A stretch of DNA of 64,000 nt from Gnetum montanum (GCA_015680685.1 MNCI01020297.1:301960-365959), one strand, 5' to 3'; shown: positions 1-12,780, numbered from the stretch's first letter. Numbers and translations: made by a program. The notes: generated by a model not told the origin, from the letters alone.

Positions 1-606
1 GTCCCAAAGTGAATGGATCTTTATTCGAGCAATTCTGTACCTAAGCACACAATTGTGTACAGCAATAAAGATGAACTTTTGGATAAACCTTGCAGTGCAT
101 GGGCTAAGATAAATAGGACTTTCATTATTGTTAATTGTTTAAATGCTTTATTAGTTAATTAAATCTCTCTCAACCCTTAACTCCTAGTTAAGTGCAGTCA
201 GTATGACCACTTTGAGCACATGCGTTATGCTTGGTAATCCTAGTAACGAATAGTGTTTGGTAATACCAGCAGTGTTGCATTTGTTCAATGTGTGAAATGG
301 CAAGTGGGAACGGATACTGATGCTAGGTTAATTAAGGCTTAGTTAGTTAAAGTTAGTTACTTAGTATTTTCACCCTTTCCCTCATTATCATAGGCGATAA
401 AACATAAAAGATATAAAAATCACATGCCTCAAGCTTACTTAACAATACAATCGTGACAATTACAAGTAAGCTTGGGAGGACAACGATTGATTAACCTTAG
501 GTGTTTCATAAGGCATGTAGGCACTTAGTCTATGGAGTTTGACTGGATTGCATGTGTAACGCTCGTATTCGTATGGTTGAGTGTAGGGGTACCTCACCAC
601 TCATCA
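1..606 (+). repeat. Family X LTR, 3' part, cut by window start
   Basis: The segment ends in GGGGTACCTCACCACTCATC followed by A, the same terminus found at 16631, 25491, 30171 and 33089. It carries an AATAAA at 64-69 before a GATGA-type stretch, as the R region of the other family X LTRs does. The 5' (U3) part lies outside the window, so it cannot be told whether this is a solo LTR or the 3' LTR of a plus-strand element. The five bases after it, AATAG (607-611), would be the right copy of the target duplication. Confidence 0.8.
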
Positions 607-819
607 AATAGAAACACCTCCACCTCCCCATGAATCTCTTATCTTAAAATGTTCAAGGCCTAACTGATAAGATTTGACATAAATGTGTAAGATATTTTCT
701 CTCTAGTTTAAATATCACTTTCAATTTTGTTCATTTTCAAGAAATCAAGATTTCAGCCAACCATCTATCTCTTTCAATCCATTTATTTCTTCCCCACTCT
801 ATAGTCCTTGTTACTTCTC

Positions 820-1075
820 ATGCGTGTAGAAAAGGTGGATTAGCCATTCTTCTTTCAGTTATTTGGAAAGATAAAATCATTCAATGTGGTTCCAATTCTA
901 GTCATAGAGTTTCTTGGGCTATCTTCTCCTCCTCACAAGGACCCTTTGGTGTCTGTTCAATTTATGCCCCTAATGACTCTTTGTAAGGGGTCCATTTGTG
1001 GCAGGAACTTGTCCATTCTCTTCCTTCTATCCCTTGGATTTTCAATGGTGATTTCAAAATGAAAAAATTCTCTCA
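820..1075 (+). pseudogene. LINE endonuclease (APE-type) remnant
   Basis: In the L1 life cycle this domain nicks target DNA to prime reverse transcription. The frames read GGLAILLSVIWKDKI, a tryptophan-containing strand, GVCSIYAPNDSL and IFNGDFKM. The family expects an Asn in GDFNM; here it is Lys. A TAA follows NDSL at about 985. The N-terminal part, usually starting with a WNCRG motif, is not recognisable upstream of 740. The domain cannot be functional. Confidence 0.7.
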
Positions 1076-1797
1076 TGATAAGCTAGGAGGAGTTTTTTTC
1101 AACTCCCTCTTTGCAAATATTAGTCATGGTCAAACTTTAAGAAATGATTCTATCTCTCAAACTGTGTTGAGGCTACTGCTAGTAGTCCCCTTCACCAATT
1201 CACCTAGAGTAATCTTCATCTTAGGCAAGCTCGTATTTACAATTGGTTAGGTAGGTTTTATTTATCCACTCTTTTCTTCTGACATGCTTCTTCTTCTACT
1301 GTTGTCCATCATCATGCAACCTGATTAGACTATTACATCATCGCTATATTAATTCAGATCCATACTAGTTACCACAAGTATAATTTTCATCTTTTTCGAT
1401 TACATTGTAACTGTTTCTCTTCTCCTTCCACTCAACAACTTCTTTCAAACCTTTGGAATGTGGAACCTAGGCCTCTAGGTCAAGTGGAATGGATCCAATG
1501 GTGGCTTCATGCTACTAGTAGGGTGAGGAATTTTGCACGCTTTTATGATAAGGAAGTGGCCTCTCATGCCAAATATGAGTATAACAACATCCGTTCCACC
1601 ATTGATCACCTTACTGAGGGATTAGTTCAAGATCCCTTTAATACTCAAGTTCATGAGGAGTTAGCTATAGTTCACTCAACTTTTCAACATTGGGACATAT
1701 ACAAGGCACAAAATGCCTTAATTAAGAGAAAACTTGGTTAAATATTCAAGATGAGCATTGTAAGAAATTTTTCAAGTATCTTAATAGCTCTTCTCCT

Positions 1798-2850
1798 TTG
1801 CCCTCTCTAGACAAACTTTCTAGAGATGGTACCACCATCACTAATCACAATAGTCTCCTTTCCTATATTAAGGAGCATCTCAAGGCCTTATTTATCGCTA
1901 CCTCTATGGATCTCTTATTATTCAAGGCTACTATGCTAAATTATCCTAAATTAGTTAATTCTAACATGATGCAAATTTTAGAAGCTGATATTACTCAGGT
2001 TGAGTTTCAACAAGCTTGTTTTAAACTAAGCCCTAGAAAGGCCCTTAGTTATGATGGCTTCCCTACTAGATTTGTTTAGAATCATTGGGATTTGGGTGGT
2101 AATGATCTTTTTCAAGTTATCCGAGAGGCTACCCTTACTAGTTTCCTAAGGCCAAATTTAAATCTAGGGATTATTCATCTTCTTCCTAAATTAGTTGGTA
2201 ACCCATTACTCTTCTTAACTTGGTCTACAAAATTTGGGCCAAGTGCTTAGCCTTACATTTGAAGAAAATTCTTTGCCATATTATTTCTTCCCAGAAAACA
2301 AGCTTTGTCATGGGGCAATACATTTTAAACAATGTGGTTGCTGCCTAGGAAGGTCTTCAGTGGGCATAGGATAATGACCAAGATATATTTTTTATGAAGC
2401 TTGAATATGCAAAAGTCTACAACAATATTAAGTGGGACTTTATTATCTAGACCATGACTAAACTGGGTTTCGATCCTAAGTTTCTTCATATGGTGAAATT
2501 TTTATTCTCAGATGCTATTGCAAGAATAGCTATTACCTTTGGTATCACTACTTCCTTCTCTATTCATAAGTCAATGAGGCAAGGTTTTCCTCTTGTCCCT
2601 TACCTCTTCATCATCACTATTGACTTCCTTTGTCATCAATTAAACTTTGATATTCAAAATGAGGCTGTCTACAAGGTTCATCTTTCTTCCCCTCAATATC
2701 AGCTACTTAATATGCATTTTGCTAATGACTCATTTTTCCTTATTCAAAACATTGTTGCTAATGTGCAGCATCTCTTATCTTGGGTGGAGTAATATTGCTA
2801 CCTCTCCAACTCCACTATTAATTGAAGTAAATATTTTTTTATAGTTTAAA
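1798..2850 (+). pseudogene. LINE reverse transcriptase remnant
   Basis: This frame is the template-copying enzyme of the LINE. It shows KLSPRKALSYDGFPTRF (about 2020-2078, the usual start of L1 RT), a degraded LEYAKVYNNIKWDFI (about 2400) in place of the D-A-K-A-F/Y-D core, MRQGFPLVPYLF (about 2572) and FANDSFFL (about 2719). The catalytic FADD is mutated to FAND. At least one stop and frame changes separate the segments at 2079-2454. It is a dead copy. Confidence 0.8.
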
Positions 2851-3731
2851 AAATAACTCCAGTCATTTACCTACTTTTAACTAGAAGCTTATTCAGGATC
2901 AAGATATCATGATGATTTTGGAAATTCCCTTATGGTTTAGAGATCCTACTTCAATTCTCTAGGAGCAAATAATTTCTTGGATTCAAAGAAAAATTGAAAA
3001 GTGAGAGACTAAACCCTTCACCCTTGCAAGCAAGTACCTTATTTGTAAATCTATTTGTGCTTCTATTCATGTGTATTATTCCTCGTGTTGGGATCCCTTC
3101 CATGTTGCCTATTAGAATCTGGAATGATTATTTTGGGACTTTATGTGGTTGTCTAAAGACTCTCAAAAAGGTTTTCATCATGTTGCTTAGAATATTGTTA
3201 CTCTTCCTAGGAATAAAGGTGGTTTAGGCCTTTGAATTATTTCAAATAGGGGTTAACTTTAGTTGCTAAGTGGTTGGTTTAGCATTTGGATGCCCTTGAC
3301 ATTATTGGGAGTCTCCTCCAACTATGACTCCAACAAGCATTTCCCAAAAATAAGCCCTTTTGAAAAGGTATCCATCTCATTAATTAGATCCTCTCTCCCC
3401 ATACTATCACCATTCCCAAATCCCATGTCTTCAAAAGCATTTGGAGGGCTTGGCAAGCATTACACCATTATAGAAATTGAACTAATGTCAAGATCAATCC
3501 TACTCTTCTTTCTAAGCTTTGCCCCTAGTGGTTACCCCTGTCACCTGCTCATCTTGCCACTATGAATGCTAGGGTTGCCATTACTTGGTATCATAATGGA
3601 GTTATTTTCCTTAGTTGTCTTCGTCTCGTAGATCAATTGATTTCTTGGAAAGTGTTTGAAAATTTGTATGGGGCTTCTAAAACAATGCACCATTTGTTAG
3701 ATTGAGTTTATAATTTCATTCATCAATCCTA

Positions 3732-4786
3732 TGTAACGATCAAAAACATCAGTGGCTAGAATCACCAAGGGATTAATAGATGCATAGCCTTTACCCTACC
3801 TCCAAGCAAGGACCTTATTGGAAATGGAGGCAGATCATCCTACAATGTCTTGTTGATTGAATAGGGACTTTGCTAATTGCAACTGGGGTAGTGGGTGCAA
3901 CTGGGGGATGGCATGGTTAGCCAAAATGCAAATGCAAACAACACAAAAATGGTTCTAAGGGTCAAAGTGGTGTTTCATAGTGCTAAGTGTAGAGCGTAGC
4001 CATGAAATGGGGGCAAGTGTAGCTAAGGGTTTCGACCAAAATAAGGGTGTCAACCCATAGAGACTACTACCTGAGCATAGTATAGCATGATGATGTGTGA
4101 AAAAGTGTAGAAAGATGAAAGAAAATGCTAGAAAAAGGAGAGAGAAATGGGACACCACCCCAAATGAGAGTGTGGTTAACTCCAAAAATATCTTAGAAGG
4201 TGCACAATGTATAATAAGCATAGCAAGAGCATAGTCATAGTCTCGGTGGTGTCTAGCTATGAAGTCTAGTGCTTGCCATGATGAACTGTGCCTGCCAAGT
4301 TGGCCATCGCAGTATACCATGCGATGTTCTATAGGGTTGCAACAAGGCCACAGTGTACCATGTGGTGCAACTATGCCTCTTTGCTAGTGTGGTGTGCTTT
4401 GGGTCTTGTTTGCTCATGGAGCTAAATGCCAAGATGCCAAATGCCAAATGAGAGTGCTAATTGTCAACCCCTAAAATGTTGGGGGTCTAAGGCTATTTAT
4501 AGGGCTAGGGTTAGTCCAAAATGTGGATTGAGTGACACATGGCAATGGAGTAGGTGGGACTATGAGAAAATCTTAGAAAATTTTCTAGGTCTAGAGGTCA
4601 CCAAAAAAAGTTTGAAAATTTTCTAACTCTAGCGGCTATGCTTACCCCTTCAAAAGATTTTGCAAAATTGGTAGTTGGAGCTAACTACACTCAACACTTA
4701 GAAAAAATTGGGTAAAGTGCCACCATTTTAACACTTAGCTAAATTTGTAGTCAAGACATTGACATCTAAAATTTTGTGAAGTTTAA
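3732..4786 (-). repeat. Y1 3' LTR
   Basis: Direct repeat of 10954-12026. The minus-strand TATA box is at 4494-4501 (TATAAATA when read on that strand, after a GCCCTA stretch shared with the XY 3' LTR at 61244). A purine-rich tract just outside at about 4788-4802 (minus strand GTCAATAAAGAGAGGCC) matches the polypurine tracts of Y2 (56637-56646) and XY (59925-59933). Confidence 0.88.
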
Positions 4787-7037
4787 ATGGCCTCTCTTTA
4801 TTGACATCTAGAGGAGTGGCTTGAGAGATGTCGACAAAGAATTATAAAACACCACAGCAGCCTTGGCACCAACATTGCTAGTTGGCATAAGATCGGGTGT
4901 CGTTCCACCATGTTCAAGAGTGTTATGGATAAGAGTATGTTGGGGCAAAGTGTGTAGGCAATGTGCTAGGAAGATGAAATGCAAGTAGAGGAAATAAAAT
5001 GCAAACAGTGTATCTTGATACAAGATGTGAAGTCAACACAGCTGATGGTGACCATGGCATGAATTGGCTTGCCTCTGAAACATTGACCTCTCGTTGGAGT
5101 GCTTATGAGAGAGTCAAAGTCAATCCAAAGTTGGGCCAGTTGCAAAGCTACAACATTGTCAATTTCCTTGGGGATGTGCTTTTTCCCATTCTTCTTTTTT
5201 TCTTTTTGGTTTTTCTATTTTTTCTCTTTTTTTCCTTTTTTTTCTATTTTTTCGTGTTTTTTTCTTTTTCTTCTTTACTTTGTTGCAAGGCAAACCTCTA
5301 TTGGGTTCAACTTACTACTGAATGCTACTTGCAAGGTGTGGGTCATCGAGCAGATGGACTTTGCTTTGATGCAACTACATCATGTCTATAAGATAGGTGT
5401 TTCCTACCCAAGATAAGTTGTGTTACATCTGCTTGGGCTTTGACCAGGCAACAGAGGCTCCCCATGGGATGAGTTGCATTACATCTGCCATGGGTTCTAC
5501 GATTGACATGAGGAGAATGCCATATGCATCATAGTGTTTATGCATCAGAGGGATATGCAATCATGAGTATGTAAGGGATGAGAGGCTATTGGGATGAAGG
5601 AATGGATGTGCGTAGGTTGTAATGGGATGAGGGGGATGTGCACTCTTGAGGGGCTTAACTAGTTCAATCATGCACATCAAAGCAATGTGGCAACTTGCCA
5701 CTACAATGAGATGTGTCTTTGCATGATTTCCTCTCGGGCTTCATCCTACAAACACAACTCCGAGAAGACAAGAAAACCACAAAACATGAATGCAAGTGCA
5801 AATGCCAGATGTGAAGATGTTACAAGTGCTGGATGTGAAGATGCTGGAAATGTGTCAAATGCTGCACTAGTTGCAAATGCTGCACTAGTTGCAAATGCTT
5901 GGGAAGCCAATGAAAGTGCCAAGGCGATGATGCTACAAGTGATCCAAAGATCGCACTAATGGTAGGTTCTCCAAAAGATTAGCAAAATGGTAGGAGGAAA
6001 TGATGCTATGAATGTGCAAACCCAGTTTAAGCTCGTAGCAGACTATGAACCTAGTTTAAGGTCTTGGAAAATTATGGGATGCTAGTTTATAGTCCTAGTA
6101 GATTGTTGTATGCTAGTTTAATATCATAGCGGACAAGCTGTTATGCCAGTTTAATGTCATGACCCAGGGATGAGTTGTGGATGCTAGTTTAACATCATAG
6201 CCCAAGGATGTTCTGTGCTAGTTTATTGTCATAGTAGACTACTACGCCAATTTATAGTCATAGTGGATTGTTGCACCAGTTTATAGTCATAGTAGACTAT
6301 CTATGCTAGTTTTTTGCATCATGGTGGACAAGTGCTTACCTTGCTTATGTGAGGTGCGATATTGCATGCATAGTCATGTTGTGTGCTCACAAGATCCTAC
6401 AAAAATTAAGTAGAAAAAAAACATCAAGTGGCACCTATCATAAATAAAGTTAAAATGTACAAATGAAAGGAAAGCAATGCAAAGAACGATAGTTTTAGGC
6501 CGTTCCAGGCTGCAACAATAGTTTAAGGTCATTTTGGCCTATCAAGTGTTGCTAGTTTTGGGCCATCACTATTTTAAGGTCATTTTAGGCCATTGCAAAG
6601 GGGTTGATGGTTTAAGGCCATTTCAGGTTACATGTTACTAGTTCAAGGCCATGGTGGACCATAGGTTACTAGTTTAAAGTCATTCTGGGTTGTGGGCTAG
6701 TTTAAGGCCTTTTTAGGCCATGTGTTTTTTGCAATTTTAGTTTTATGATTTTTATGTGTTTTTGATGTTTTTCAAATGCAATACGTAAACAAAGAAACAA
6801 ACGTGTGAACAAAATGAAATGCGTGATCTAAGCTACTAGGAAAAATGTAAATGTGTAGGCTAGTATAATGCAAATGAAAGTCAAAAATGCATGGCAAGTG
6901 GAGGAAAAGGATAGGTAGGCACCTAGCGCATTTTTGGCCAAGGGAATGCCTTAATTAGATAGTTGTTTCCTAATTTGGTTTGGATTAGGGGGCGTGCAAG
7001 GCCTAGGGCTCTCTAGAAGGTTGTTGGCTTCAACTGC
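4787..7037 (-). other. Y1 3' region without genes; repeat blocks
   Basis: No pol domain can be seen on either strand. From 6720 down to 6480 there are about eight minus-strand units of the AAATGACCTTAAACTA type; from 6330 to 6000 about ten units of the TATGACTATAAACTAGCA type. In Y2 these two types sit on opposite sides of the antisense gene plus pol. At 5810-5900 there are short repeats around GGATGTGAAGATGCTGG. At about 5188-5275 a nearly pure pyrimidine run on the plus strand forms a purine run on the element's coding strand, some 400 bp before the 3' LTR. Confidence 0.7.
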
Positions 7038-10000
7038 TCATTTGGGTGTGTTAGCCTTATGCATTGCATTGGTTGCTGCAGATGCATCATCAAGGAACTC
7101 CACCTCCAACACTTTCTCCATGCCTATGTTGTAGATAGCCGACGAGGATGCATCATTACTGTGAATGATAACTTGACCACCTTCGCATGGAAGGTGGACT
7201 TCTTGATGGATGGGAGAAGAGACGACCTGTTTTGAGCTAGCCAAGGCCTGCCTAGGATCAAGTTGAAGCCTAGCATCTCTTCTATGATAGTGAAATTTGT
7301 GCTGGTGGAAAATTGCTCTCCTGCCATGAAGGCTAAGTTGATTGTACCCCTGATGGTAATGCATGATCCATTCAAGGATTTTAGACACGTAGTTTTGGTT
7401 GGCTTGATTTCATCTGCCAGGCCTAGCTTATTGATGATAGAGTATAGGACTACATTTGTTGTTGCACCATCATCGACATGCACTCTATAGATCATGCACT
7501 ACCCAACACGTATACTAATTGATAATGGAGCTATAGTGACCTCCCCTCGTTTAGGGTTGATCTTGACTAGATTGTTGTGAAATGCTAGGGATGTCAAACC
7601 CGATTCCTGTGGTGTAGGGGGAAACATCACTGCATGAATAGTTTTCTCATTTGCAGGGATGTCCTTTGTAATAAGAATGAGGGCCAACATCTAGGCCAAT
7701 GCTTGGTTGTGAGTAGATAAGGTCATGGCCAGGTTGTACAAGCTCAACATTATGTTCTTTTTCTTGAGTGTTTGTTTCACCTGGGTTAGTGCAGCTACAA
7801 AGTCCTTATCATCGACTATTGTGTTGGCCTTGACTTCCTTCATGCAGCTTGAGAGATGGATCTCTCATAGAGGGGACCTAGGCTTGGGTTGCTTAGCCTA
7901 CTTGAGGGCCTGGGCCCTAGTGTTCTATTGTTGCTTGCTAGTTATGGCCTTTACTTTGGCCATGGGGGTTGTGAGGCGCTCGTTCGTCCTCTTACATTGC
8001 CATTTGGTAGGCCTACCTGGGTCGCTAGTGGGGTCGACCCCTGAAGGAGGAGGGATCAAGATATTGCCCACTATTAGGCTTTGGGTAGGTGAGGGGCCAT
8101 CATGTTGTGGCACCCTTATGATAAATGGTGGTGTAGGAGTTGTTGCAAGGCCAACCCATTGTGGCACCTTGATGACGAAAGGTTTCTTAGCGGTTGTTGT
8201 TACTGCATCATGCTAGTTTAACGTCCTAGCGAACGGTTGATTTGGTTTTCCAATTTAACATCTTAGCAAATGATTGTTGTGGGACCTTGACCAAAAAGGG
8301 TGTTGTGGGTGCCCAAGGTGGCACTTTGATAACAAAGGGGGGCCTCTTGCTTATGGAGGCTAAGGGGATCCTTACCTTGCTGGGAGGCACATGGATCACA
8401 AAAGGTTGTTGCATAGGTTTACACTTGCCAACTATGCTAATGGAGTTTATGACATAGGGGGTGTCATCTACGTTGGAATGGCTCACTGTGTCAAGCACCA
8501 ATTGGCCCCATTCTATCATTCTTTGGAAATCATCCTACAAAGCCCAATAGTTATCCATACTATGACTGGACATCTGATGGTAATGACAGTATTAGTCTAG
8601 TTGGAAATGTTGTGGGACCAAGGGCTCATTTGGCACTGCTGAAGTGAGGTTCTTTACTAGTTCGCAGTACCTATCATGTTTTTGGTGCACAATCTCCAAT
8701 ACATATTTGTATTGGATTCACCCGGCATTCAAGAGTTGCTTCAGAAATTTAGAGAGTTCTATCAGTATTAGTGTATACTTTGAGTGATCCTTGTGCTCAA
8801 AGTTGGGCCTTGGGGTGGCCCCTACTAATGTAGGTGAGTTAGCACTAGAGTTGGTAGCTTTGTGAGCTAGGGCCTTTGGCTGCTTAGCTATCAGGCCTCA
8901 ATTGGTTGCTTTTGTACTTGTAGCCATTATTCCCACTATTGTGTTTTGCTTGCACACATGTTGGTTCCTGTAGGTCATGTAGGCCAGGTCATTGATGGCT
9001 TTGCCTCCTCTATGCCTTTCATTTGGACAAAGGCTTGGCTAAGAGACTTTGGGGCTAGGTAATATAGTTTGGACTTGATGAAGTTGTTCACTACACCCTT
9101 GAAGATGATCAATAGGTGCATCTCTGCTAGGGGTTCACACATTTTGCTAAATGCAGTGTTCCACCATTGGAGAAATTTTGGCACGGGCTTTAGGGGCTCC
9201 TAATTCACTTGCATGAGTTGGTTGAGGGTTGCTTTAGGCTTTAAGCTATATTTGAAGTGTGTCACAAATTGGTTTTTGAGATCCTCCAAAGAAGAGATTG
9301 AGGCCTTGGGTAATGCATGATACCAGTCTAAGGCCTTGCTAGTGAGTGACATGGGAAACACATGCATGATGGCATGTGGCTAGGCTTGAAGGAGCAGGCA
9401 CTTGAATAGAAATGTGACCAAGTATGTGTTGGGGTTCCCTTTACCATTGTACTTGGTGAGTTGAGACAGTTGGACCCCAGTTGAGAGAGTTAGGGGTGGA
9501 ACTGTAGGACTTATGGTGTCATCCCACTAGAAGTCCACCACCATGACGGTTTTGGAGGAAGTAGCCTAGAGTCAGTTGATCTCCTCTATCAAGCTTTGGT
9601 TCAGCTGAAATGCCTGATCCAAGCTTGAAGATGTGCCAGTTGGTTGTGTTGGTTGCGCTTGTATTGGTTGCATAACGTAGGGCTGGATTGTTGGTTGTGA
9701 AGTATGCCAGTTTAACATCATAGCAAATGATCATTGCTAGTTTAACATTGTAGTGGATAGTCATTGCCAGTTTAATGTCATAGCAGACAGTTGTTGTTGA
9801 TGCATTGGCTGATCGATGGATGTGATGACCAAGGTAGGCCACACACAAGTGGATTGGATGGACATCATGGGTGTCAATGAGACAAGTGGGATGTAGGATG
9901 CCTACATCATCTAGGACTGGGAGATGACCCTCTATGTCAGCATCGGGTTGGGCAAATGCACCAGTCACTTGCAAGGAGGGCTAACTTGGCATGTTCACCA

Positions 10001-10429
10001 TCTCGGAGAGGATGGATGGACCGAACTAAGGATGGGCTGTACTAGGGAGTGATTGTTGGAAGATGGTGTAGAAGGGGCTCTCACATTTGGAGTGGGCCTC
10101 AAACTCATCTTTTTCTCTTGTGAGGCTTCCTCATAGGTTGTCTGCGCATCTTTCTCATTTGCATAGATGACTTGGGACAACAACTGCTGGTAGGACTCCG
10201 TGAGTGGGGTTATGTCAAATAAGGAGGGGTTGTAATCTTGTCTATTCTAGTGGACTTGTTCATAGTCCTGTTTTGCCTCCAAGTCAAGGAAATTCATTGG
10301 TAATCCTGCTTGGATTTTGGCACAAACAAAATTGTATTGTTTGTGGCTTAGCATGGCACGCTTTGGGTGGATCATGGTGTCAAATGTGTTAAACACCAAC
10401 ATGGAAGGTTGATTTGGATTCATGTTCAT
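7038..10429 (-). pseudogene. Y1 gag-protease, decayed
   Basis: The gag polyprotein forms the particle and the protease cleaves it. The start at 10429 (MNMNPNQPS) aligns with the Y2 start at 41817. KQYNFVCAKIQAGL matches Y2 QDQYNFICIKIQAGL. At 8975-9184 FKGVVNNFIKSKLYYL matches the Y2 capsid. Near 8570 is a zinc knuckle of C-x2-H type whose last cysteine is now Tyr. Next come six P-[YF]-[VI]-[VI]-x-V-P repeats (8450 to 8040), and then the protease with VHVDDGATTNVV (active-site DDG) and LILGRPWLA at 7495-7124. Several stops and frameshifts, one within the protease near 7250, make it dead. Three TTAAACT repeat units are embedded in the gag frame at 9700-9800. Confidence 0.85.
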
Positions 10430-10439
10430 AGATTGGGTT

Positions 10440-10740
10440 ATGAGAGTTGTTGTTTGTAAAAAATGGCTAACTTTGAAAACTGTAGAAAAATGACTAAGTT
10501 TGCTAATAGTAGAGAAAATGGCTAAGTATAGAAATGTAGAAAAACACTAGGTGTAAAAATGCGGAAAAATGGCTAAGTATGGAAACTGCAAAAATTTGGC
10601 TAAGTATGAAAATGCAGAAAAAATGCTAAGTATGAAAATGTAGAAAAAATGCTGTGTGAAAATGTAGAAAAAATGCTAAGTATGGAAATGTAGAAAAAAT
10701 GCTAACTATGAAAGCTACTGAAAATGGCTAACTTTGATGC
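10440..10740 (-). repeat. Tandem repeats in Y1 leader
   Basis: About eight or nine imperfect copies of a unit near 33 bp (plus strand words GTAGAAAAAATGCTAAGTAT, varying) lie between the primer-binding site and the gag start at 10429. The leader of Y2 also carries a tandem array at 41400-41760, of different sequence. Confidence 0.75.
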
Positions 10741-10929
10741 TACGCTTGCTACATTAGAGTCAACTATGCTCTCCTAAGCACCTAGAATTTTGGTTAAGTG
10801 CCAAAAGATACTCTTTGGCTTTTTTCTAGCAGGGTTCCAGGGGAACTGACAATGGGGTCTAATTTATACCAACCAATGGTGGAGAGAGCACGCAAGACAA
10901 CAATCAAAAAATGTAGAAGAAAATGGCGA

Positions 10930-10949
10930 GGGCTTCCTCCTAGCATCAA
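10930..10949 (-). promoter_or_regulatory. Y1 primer-binding site
   Basis: The minus strand reads TTGATGCTAGGAGGAAGCCC. It aligns with TTGGCACTAGAAGGAGGGCC in Y2, with mostly transition differences, so the ancestor was probably close to TTGGCGCTAGAAGGAGGGCC. That sequence fits what I recall of Tat-lineage plant elements; the tRNA was not identified. Confidence 0.6.
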
Positions 10950-10953
10950 AAAC

Positions 10954-12026
10954 TATAATGACCAAAAATGTCAGTGGTTGGAATCACCGAGGGGTCAATA
11001 GATGCATAGCCTTAACCCCACCTTCGTGTAAGGGCCTTGCTAGAAATAGAGGTGGATTATCTTAAACGGTCTTGTCAATTGAATAGGGAGTTTGCTGGCT
11101 GCAACTAGGGAGGTAGGTGCACTCGAGGGGTGGCGTGGTTAGTCAAAATGCAAATGCAAACAACATGAAAATGGTGCTAAGGGCCAAAGCCATGTTTCGT
11201 GGTGCTAAGTGTAGAGTGTAGCCATGGAATAGGGGCGATCGTAGCTAAGGGTTTCAACCAAAATGAGGGTGTCAACTCACAGAGACTACTACTTGAGCAT
11301 AGTACAATGTGATGACGTGTGAAAAAGTGCCAAAAGATGCAAGAAAAATGTAAGAAGATGCTAGAAATAGGAGAGAGAAATGGAACACTACCCCAAATGG
11401 GAGTGTAGTTAACTCCAAAAGGGTCTCAGAAGGTACATAGTGTACAACAAGTGCAGTGGAAGCATAGTCACAATCTCGGTGATGTTCGACTATGAAGTCT
11501 AATGCTTGCCGCGATGAATTGTGTCTGTCTATTTGGCCACTACGGTGTACCATGCATTGTTTTACATGGCTGCAATGGGGCCACAATGTACCATGCAGTG
11601 CAGTTATACCTCTCTACTGGTATGGTGTGCTCTGGGTCTCGTTTGCCCATGAAGCTAAGTGCCAAGATGCCAAAATGACAAATGCCAAATGAGAGTGCCA
11701 ATTGCCAACCCCTAAAACATTGGGGTTTTAGGGGTATTTATAGGGCTAGGGTTAGCCCAAAATGCAGATCGAGTGCCATGTGGTAGTGCAGTAGGTGGGA
11801 CTATGAGAAAATCTTAGAAAATTTTTTAAGTCCAAAGGTGACTAGAAAAAGTCCAAAAATTTTCTAACTCTGGTTGCTATGCTCGCCCCTTGAAAAAATT
11901 TACAAAACTGGTAGTTGAAGCTAATTACACTTAACACTTAAAAAAATTTGGGTAAAGTTCCACTATTTTAACACTTAGCCAAATTTGTAGTTGAGACACC
12001 AAGACTCAAAATTTTGTGGTGTTTCA
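10954..12026 (-). repeat. Y1 5' LTR
   Basis: Direct repeat of 3732-4786. The minus-strand TATA box is at 11735-11742. The inner end has mutated from the expected CA to TA. In minus orientation, four bases separate it from the primer-binding site at 10930-10949, the same spacing as in Y2. Confidence 0.88.
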
Positions 12027-12031
12027 TCCTA

Positions 12032-12780
12032 CACTTGGATGTTTCAGTTCAAAGTATTTTTCACGGTCTCCAATGGACTAATGGGTCGAAACTTCTACCT
12101 CATAAGTTGCATGTCCCATTTCGACTGTTGCACAATTCCTCAATGGTCGTTCAATGCTATAATAGATCTTGGCACAAACAAGAGTCTCAACAATTCTAGA
12201 TCTCCCTCTTCAACTAAATTTGGAACCTTCCGACTCTTCCTAAAATTTAACAATTTCTTTGGTGTTTTCTTCATCAAGGCTTACCCATTGACAAATGCCT
12301 AGAATACATTGGGATTCATACTCCTAAGTGACCTCTCTGTGGTGAAATTGAAGATTTTGTCCATGTTTTTTGGCTTTGTCCCTTTGCTTAGCATGTGTGG
12401 GGATGGGCTTCTAAAGTTATCCCTTCATGCAAGCTTTCTCAAGTTGACATTATGTTTAGCTTTTTGTCTATCACTTTTGTGAATTATAAATTTCTTTGAA
12501 AGGTCATTAAGCCCGTTGTTCTATATTATATATGGAAGCATAGATGTACTATAATTTTTCAAAGGACTAATTATTCAAACATTTATCATCTACCTACTTC
12601 AGAGAAATTGCAAATTTGATGCCTTGTCCACTTCCAAATTATATCTCACGCTTCAAAGCTCAAGTTGGACACTAATCAATTGTTTTATCTATTGCAGCCT
12701 TGTGAATCCCAGCAATCTTCCTCAACGCCATTCACTTCGTGAGAGTGTTTCTTTATAATTTTGGGTGTTTTTTGCTCTGT
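12032..12780 (+). mobile_element. L1-like LINE, right part (zinc-binding C-terminus)
   Basis: This continues the LINE of 607-3731 beyond Y1. The frame from about 12270 reads FLHQGLPIDKCLEYIGIHT, then PLCGEIEDFVHVFWLCPFA at about 12335, which is the C-x2-C...H...C zinc-binding domain found at the end of plant L1 proteins (zf-RVT). WKHRCTIIFQRTNYS follows near 12530. Stops interrupt it. The 3' end is approximate; no clear poly(A) tail was seen. Confidence 0.8.

Larger units (their letters stand above)
607..3731 (+). mobile_element. L1-like LINE, left part (endonuclease and RT), split by Y1
   Basis: Decayed non-LTR retrotransposon. At about 820-1075 a reading frame shows the L1 endonuclease layout: GGLAILLS, then GPFGVCSIYAPND, then a GDFKM that stands where functional copies have GDFNM. 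From about 1800 to 2850 comes the reverse transcriptase, with MRQGFPLVPYLFII and FANDS in place of the catalytic FADD. From 2990 to 3730 is the typical C-terminal stretch, with LPRNKGGLGL at about 3210. Stops and frameshifts are scattered through all parts. The rest of the element resumes at 12032, after an 8.3 kb insertion with a perfect 5-bp duplication, so both parts are one element. Family assignment rests on motif order; the exact clade is not determined. Confidence 0.85.
3732..12026 (-). mobile_element. Y1: family Y LTR retrotransposon, gag-protease only, inserted in the LINE
   Basis: Two direct repeats of about 1.06 kb (3732-4786 and 10954-12026) enclose minus-strand gag and protease. 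The element is flanked by a perfect TCCTA duplication (3727-3731 and 12027-12031), and the flanks are halves of one LINE. Read on the minus strand it starts TGAAACACC and ends in GATCGTTACA. No RT, RNase H or integrase can be found between the protease (ends 7038) and the 3' LTR, so this copy depended on other elements. Compared with Y2, the antisense gene and pol are missing, with the two flanking TTAAACT repeat blocks brought close together. The LTRs differ at many sites, so it is much older than Y2. Confidence 0.92.

Noticed and set aside
4999-5416. Phe-rich frames that look like transmembrane segments
   Set aside because: They arise from the poly-pyrimidine tract in the 3' region of Y1, on the strand opposite to its genes.
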